Source: Ralstonia condita (GTDB lineage Bacteria > Pseudomonadota > Gammaproteobacteria > Burkholderiales > Burkholderiaceae). From it: a DNA stretch of 64,000 nucleotides. Numbering within the stretch: position 1 is the first letter of the stretch; each line of letters begins with the position of its first letter. Positions 63,517-64,000 of the stretch are shown here, in pieces. The notes under the pieces were generated by a model. The model saw only the letters and a program-made list of their open reading frames with translations. It did not search any database and was not told where the DNA came from. Where the stretch lies: assembly GCF_958405655.1 (NCBI RefSeq), contig NZ_CATYWO010000001.1:1-64000 (forward strand), read 5' to 3'. The translations under genes were made by a program, and so were the position numbers.

Positions 63517-64000
63517 TCAGGACTGACGTTGCAGCGAGAAAGCACACAAGTCTATCAGCGTCTGACGGAAAAGGGAAGGGGGGAAAGCGGTGACGGCCGC
63601 TTCTGCTGCGGCCGCTTCGCGCTCGGCAGCCTGGCGCGTGTATTCCAGCGCGCCGGACGCCTGGATCGCAGCAAAGATCGCGTCGAAATGTTCCGTGCCG
63701 CCTTGCTCGATGGCCTGGCGCGCCAGCGCGCGCTGTGCTTCGGTGCCGTTCGACAGCAGGTGAATGAGCGGTAGCGTTGGCTTGCCCTCGCGCAGGTCGT
63801 CACCGGCGTTTTTGCCCATCTGGTCGGCCGTCGCGGTGTAATCGAGCAGGTCATCCACGATCTGGAAGGCCGTCCCGATGCGGCGGCCATATTCTGCCGC
63901 AGCCTCTTCCGTGGCGGCATCCGCGCCCGACAGCACGGCGCCAATTTGCGCGGCGGCCTCGAACAGCTTGGCGGTCTTGTAGCGGATGACCTGCAGATAG
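63517..64000 (-). CDS. ispB: Polyprenyl (octaprenyl) diphosphate synthase, 3' part
   Basis: The gene runs off the right edge: about 160 C-terminal residues are present. They include the second aspartate-rich motif FQIVDDLLDYT with GKNAGDDLREGKPTLPLIH, diagnostic of trans-prenyl transferases that make the ubiquinone side chain. The upstream residues LQVIRYKTAKLFEAAAQIGAVLSGA continue in frame to position 64000. The assignment to IspB rather than farnesyl diphosphate synthase rests on the C-terminal half only. Confidence 0.88.
   Translation of the reverse strand, partial: YLQVIRYKTAKLFEAAAQIGAVLSGADAATEEAAAEYGRRIGTAFQIVDDLLDYTATADQMGKNAGDDLREGKPTLPLIHLLSNGTEAQRALARQAIEQGGTEHFDAIFAAIQASGALEYTRQAAEREAAAAEAAVTAFPPSLFRQTLIDLCAFSLQRQS

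Overview
The window looks like chromosomal DNA from a high-GC betaproteobacterium of the family Burkholderiaceae, most likely Ralstonia (R. pickettii / R. solanacearum type). I infer this from gene content and order, from the style of the proteins (Coq7, ZapD, YacG, PilBCD, a trimeric porin) and from GC-rich codon use. No database search was possible. There is no prophage, insertion sequence or CRISPR array. Almost all of it is ordinary, densely packed core genome.

Layout: positions 1-80 hold the 3' end of a 5S rRNA and its terminator, so an rRNA operon lies just to the left. Positions 183-8475 are a peptide-utilisation block: an M20 hydrolase on the minus strand, then a five-gene peptide ABC transporter (binding protein, two permeases, two ATPases) and an ArgE-like deacylase on the plus strand. 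A LivK-type binding protein follows on the minus strand. Positions 9901-16367 are a fructose PTS regulon: fruB-fruK-fruA on the minus strand, with a divergent LacI-type regulator and two matching operator-like sites between them. Positions 16450-26424 carry assorted metabolic genes: an orphan molybdopterin oxidoreductase, a lipoprotein metallopeptidase, fadD, hlyIII, arfB, an MFS symporter, a porin and coq7.

Positions 26658-44666 are a complete division and cell wall (dcw) cluster: mraZ-rsmH-ftsL-ftsI-murE-murF-mraY-murD-ftsW-murG-murC-ddl-ftsQ-ftsA-ftsZ. Most junctions overlap by 4 bp or have short gaps. It is preceded by a promoter and four 10-bp-period repeats that look like the MraZ operator, and is closed by a large hairpin and a strong terminator-like stem. 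After it come a peroxiredoxin, lpxC, dciA (reverse), an M23 peptidase, secA, argJ, a DUF815 ATPase and mutT.

Positions 53844-55844 (minus strand) hold the most unusual pair in the window: a monohaem cytochrome fused to an outer-membrane beta-barrel, with the N-terminal signature of Cyc2 iron-oxidising porin-cytochromes, followed by a dihaem periplasmic cytochrome c. The window ends with minus-strand pilB-pilC-pilD-coaE-zapD-yacG, a CNNM/CorC-type membrane protein, a tRNA-Pro(CGG) and the 3' part of a polyprenyl diphosphate synthase gene cut by the window edge.
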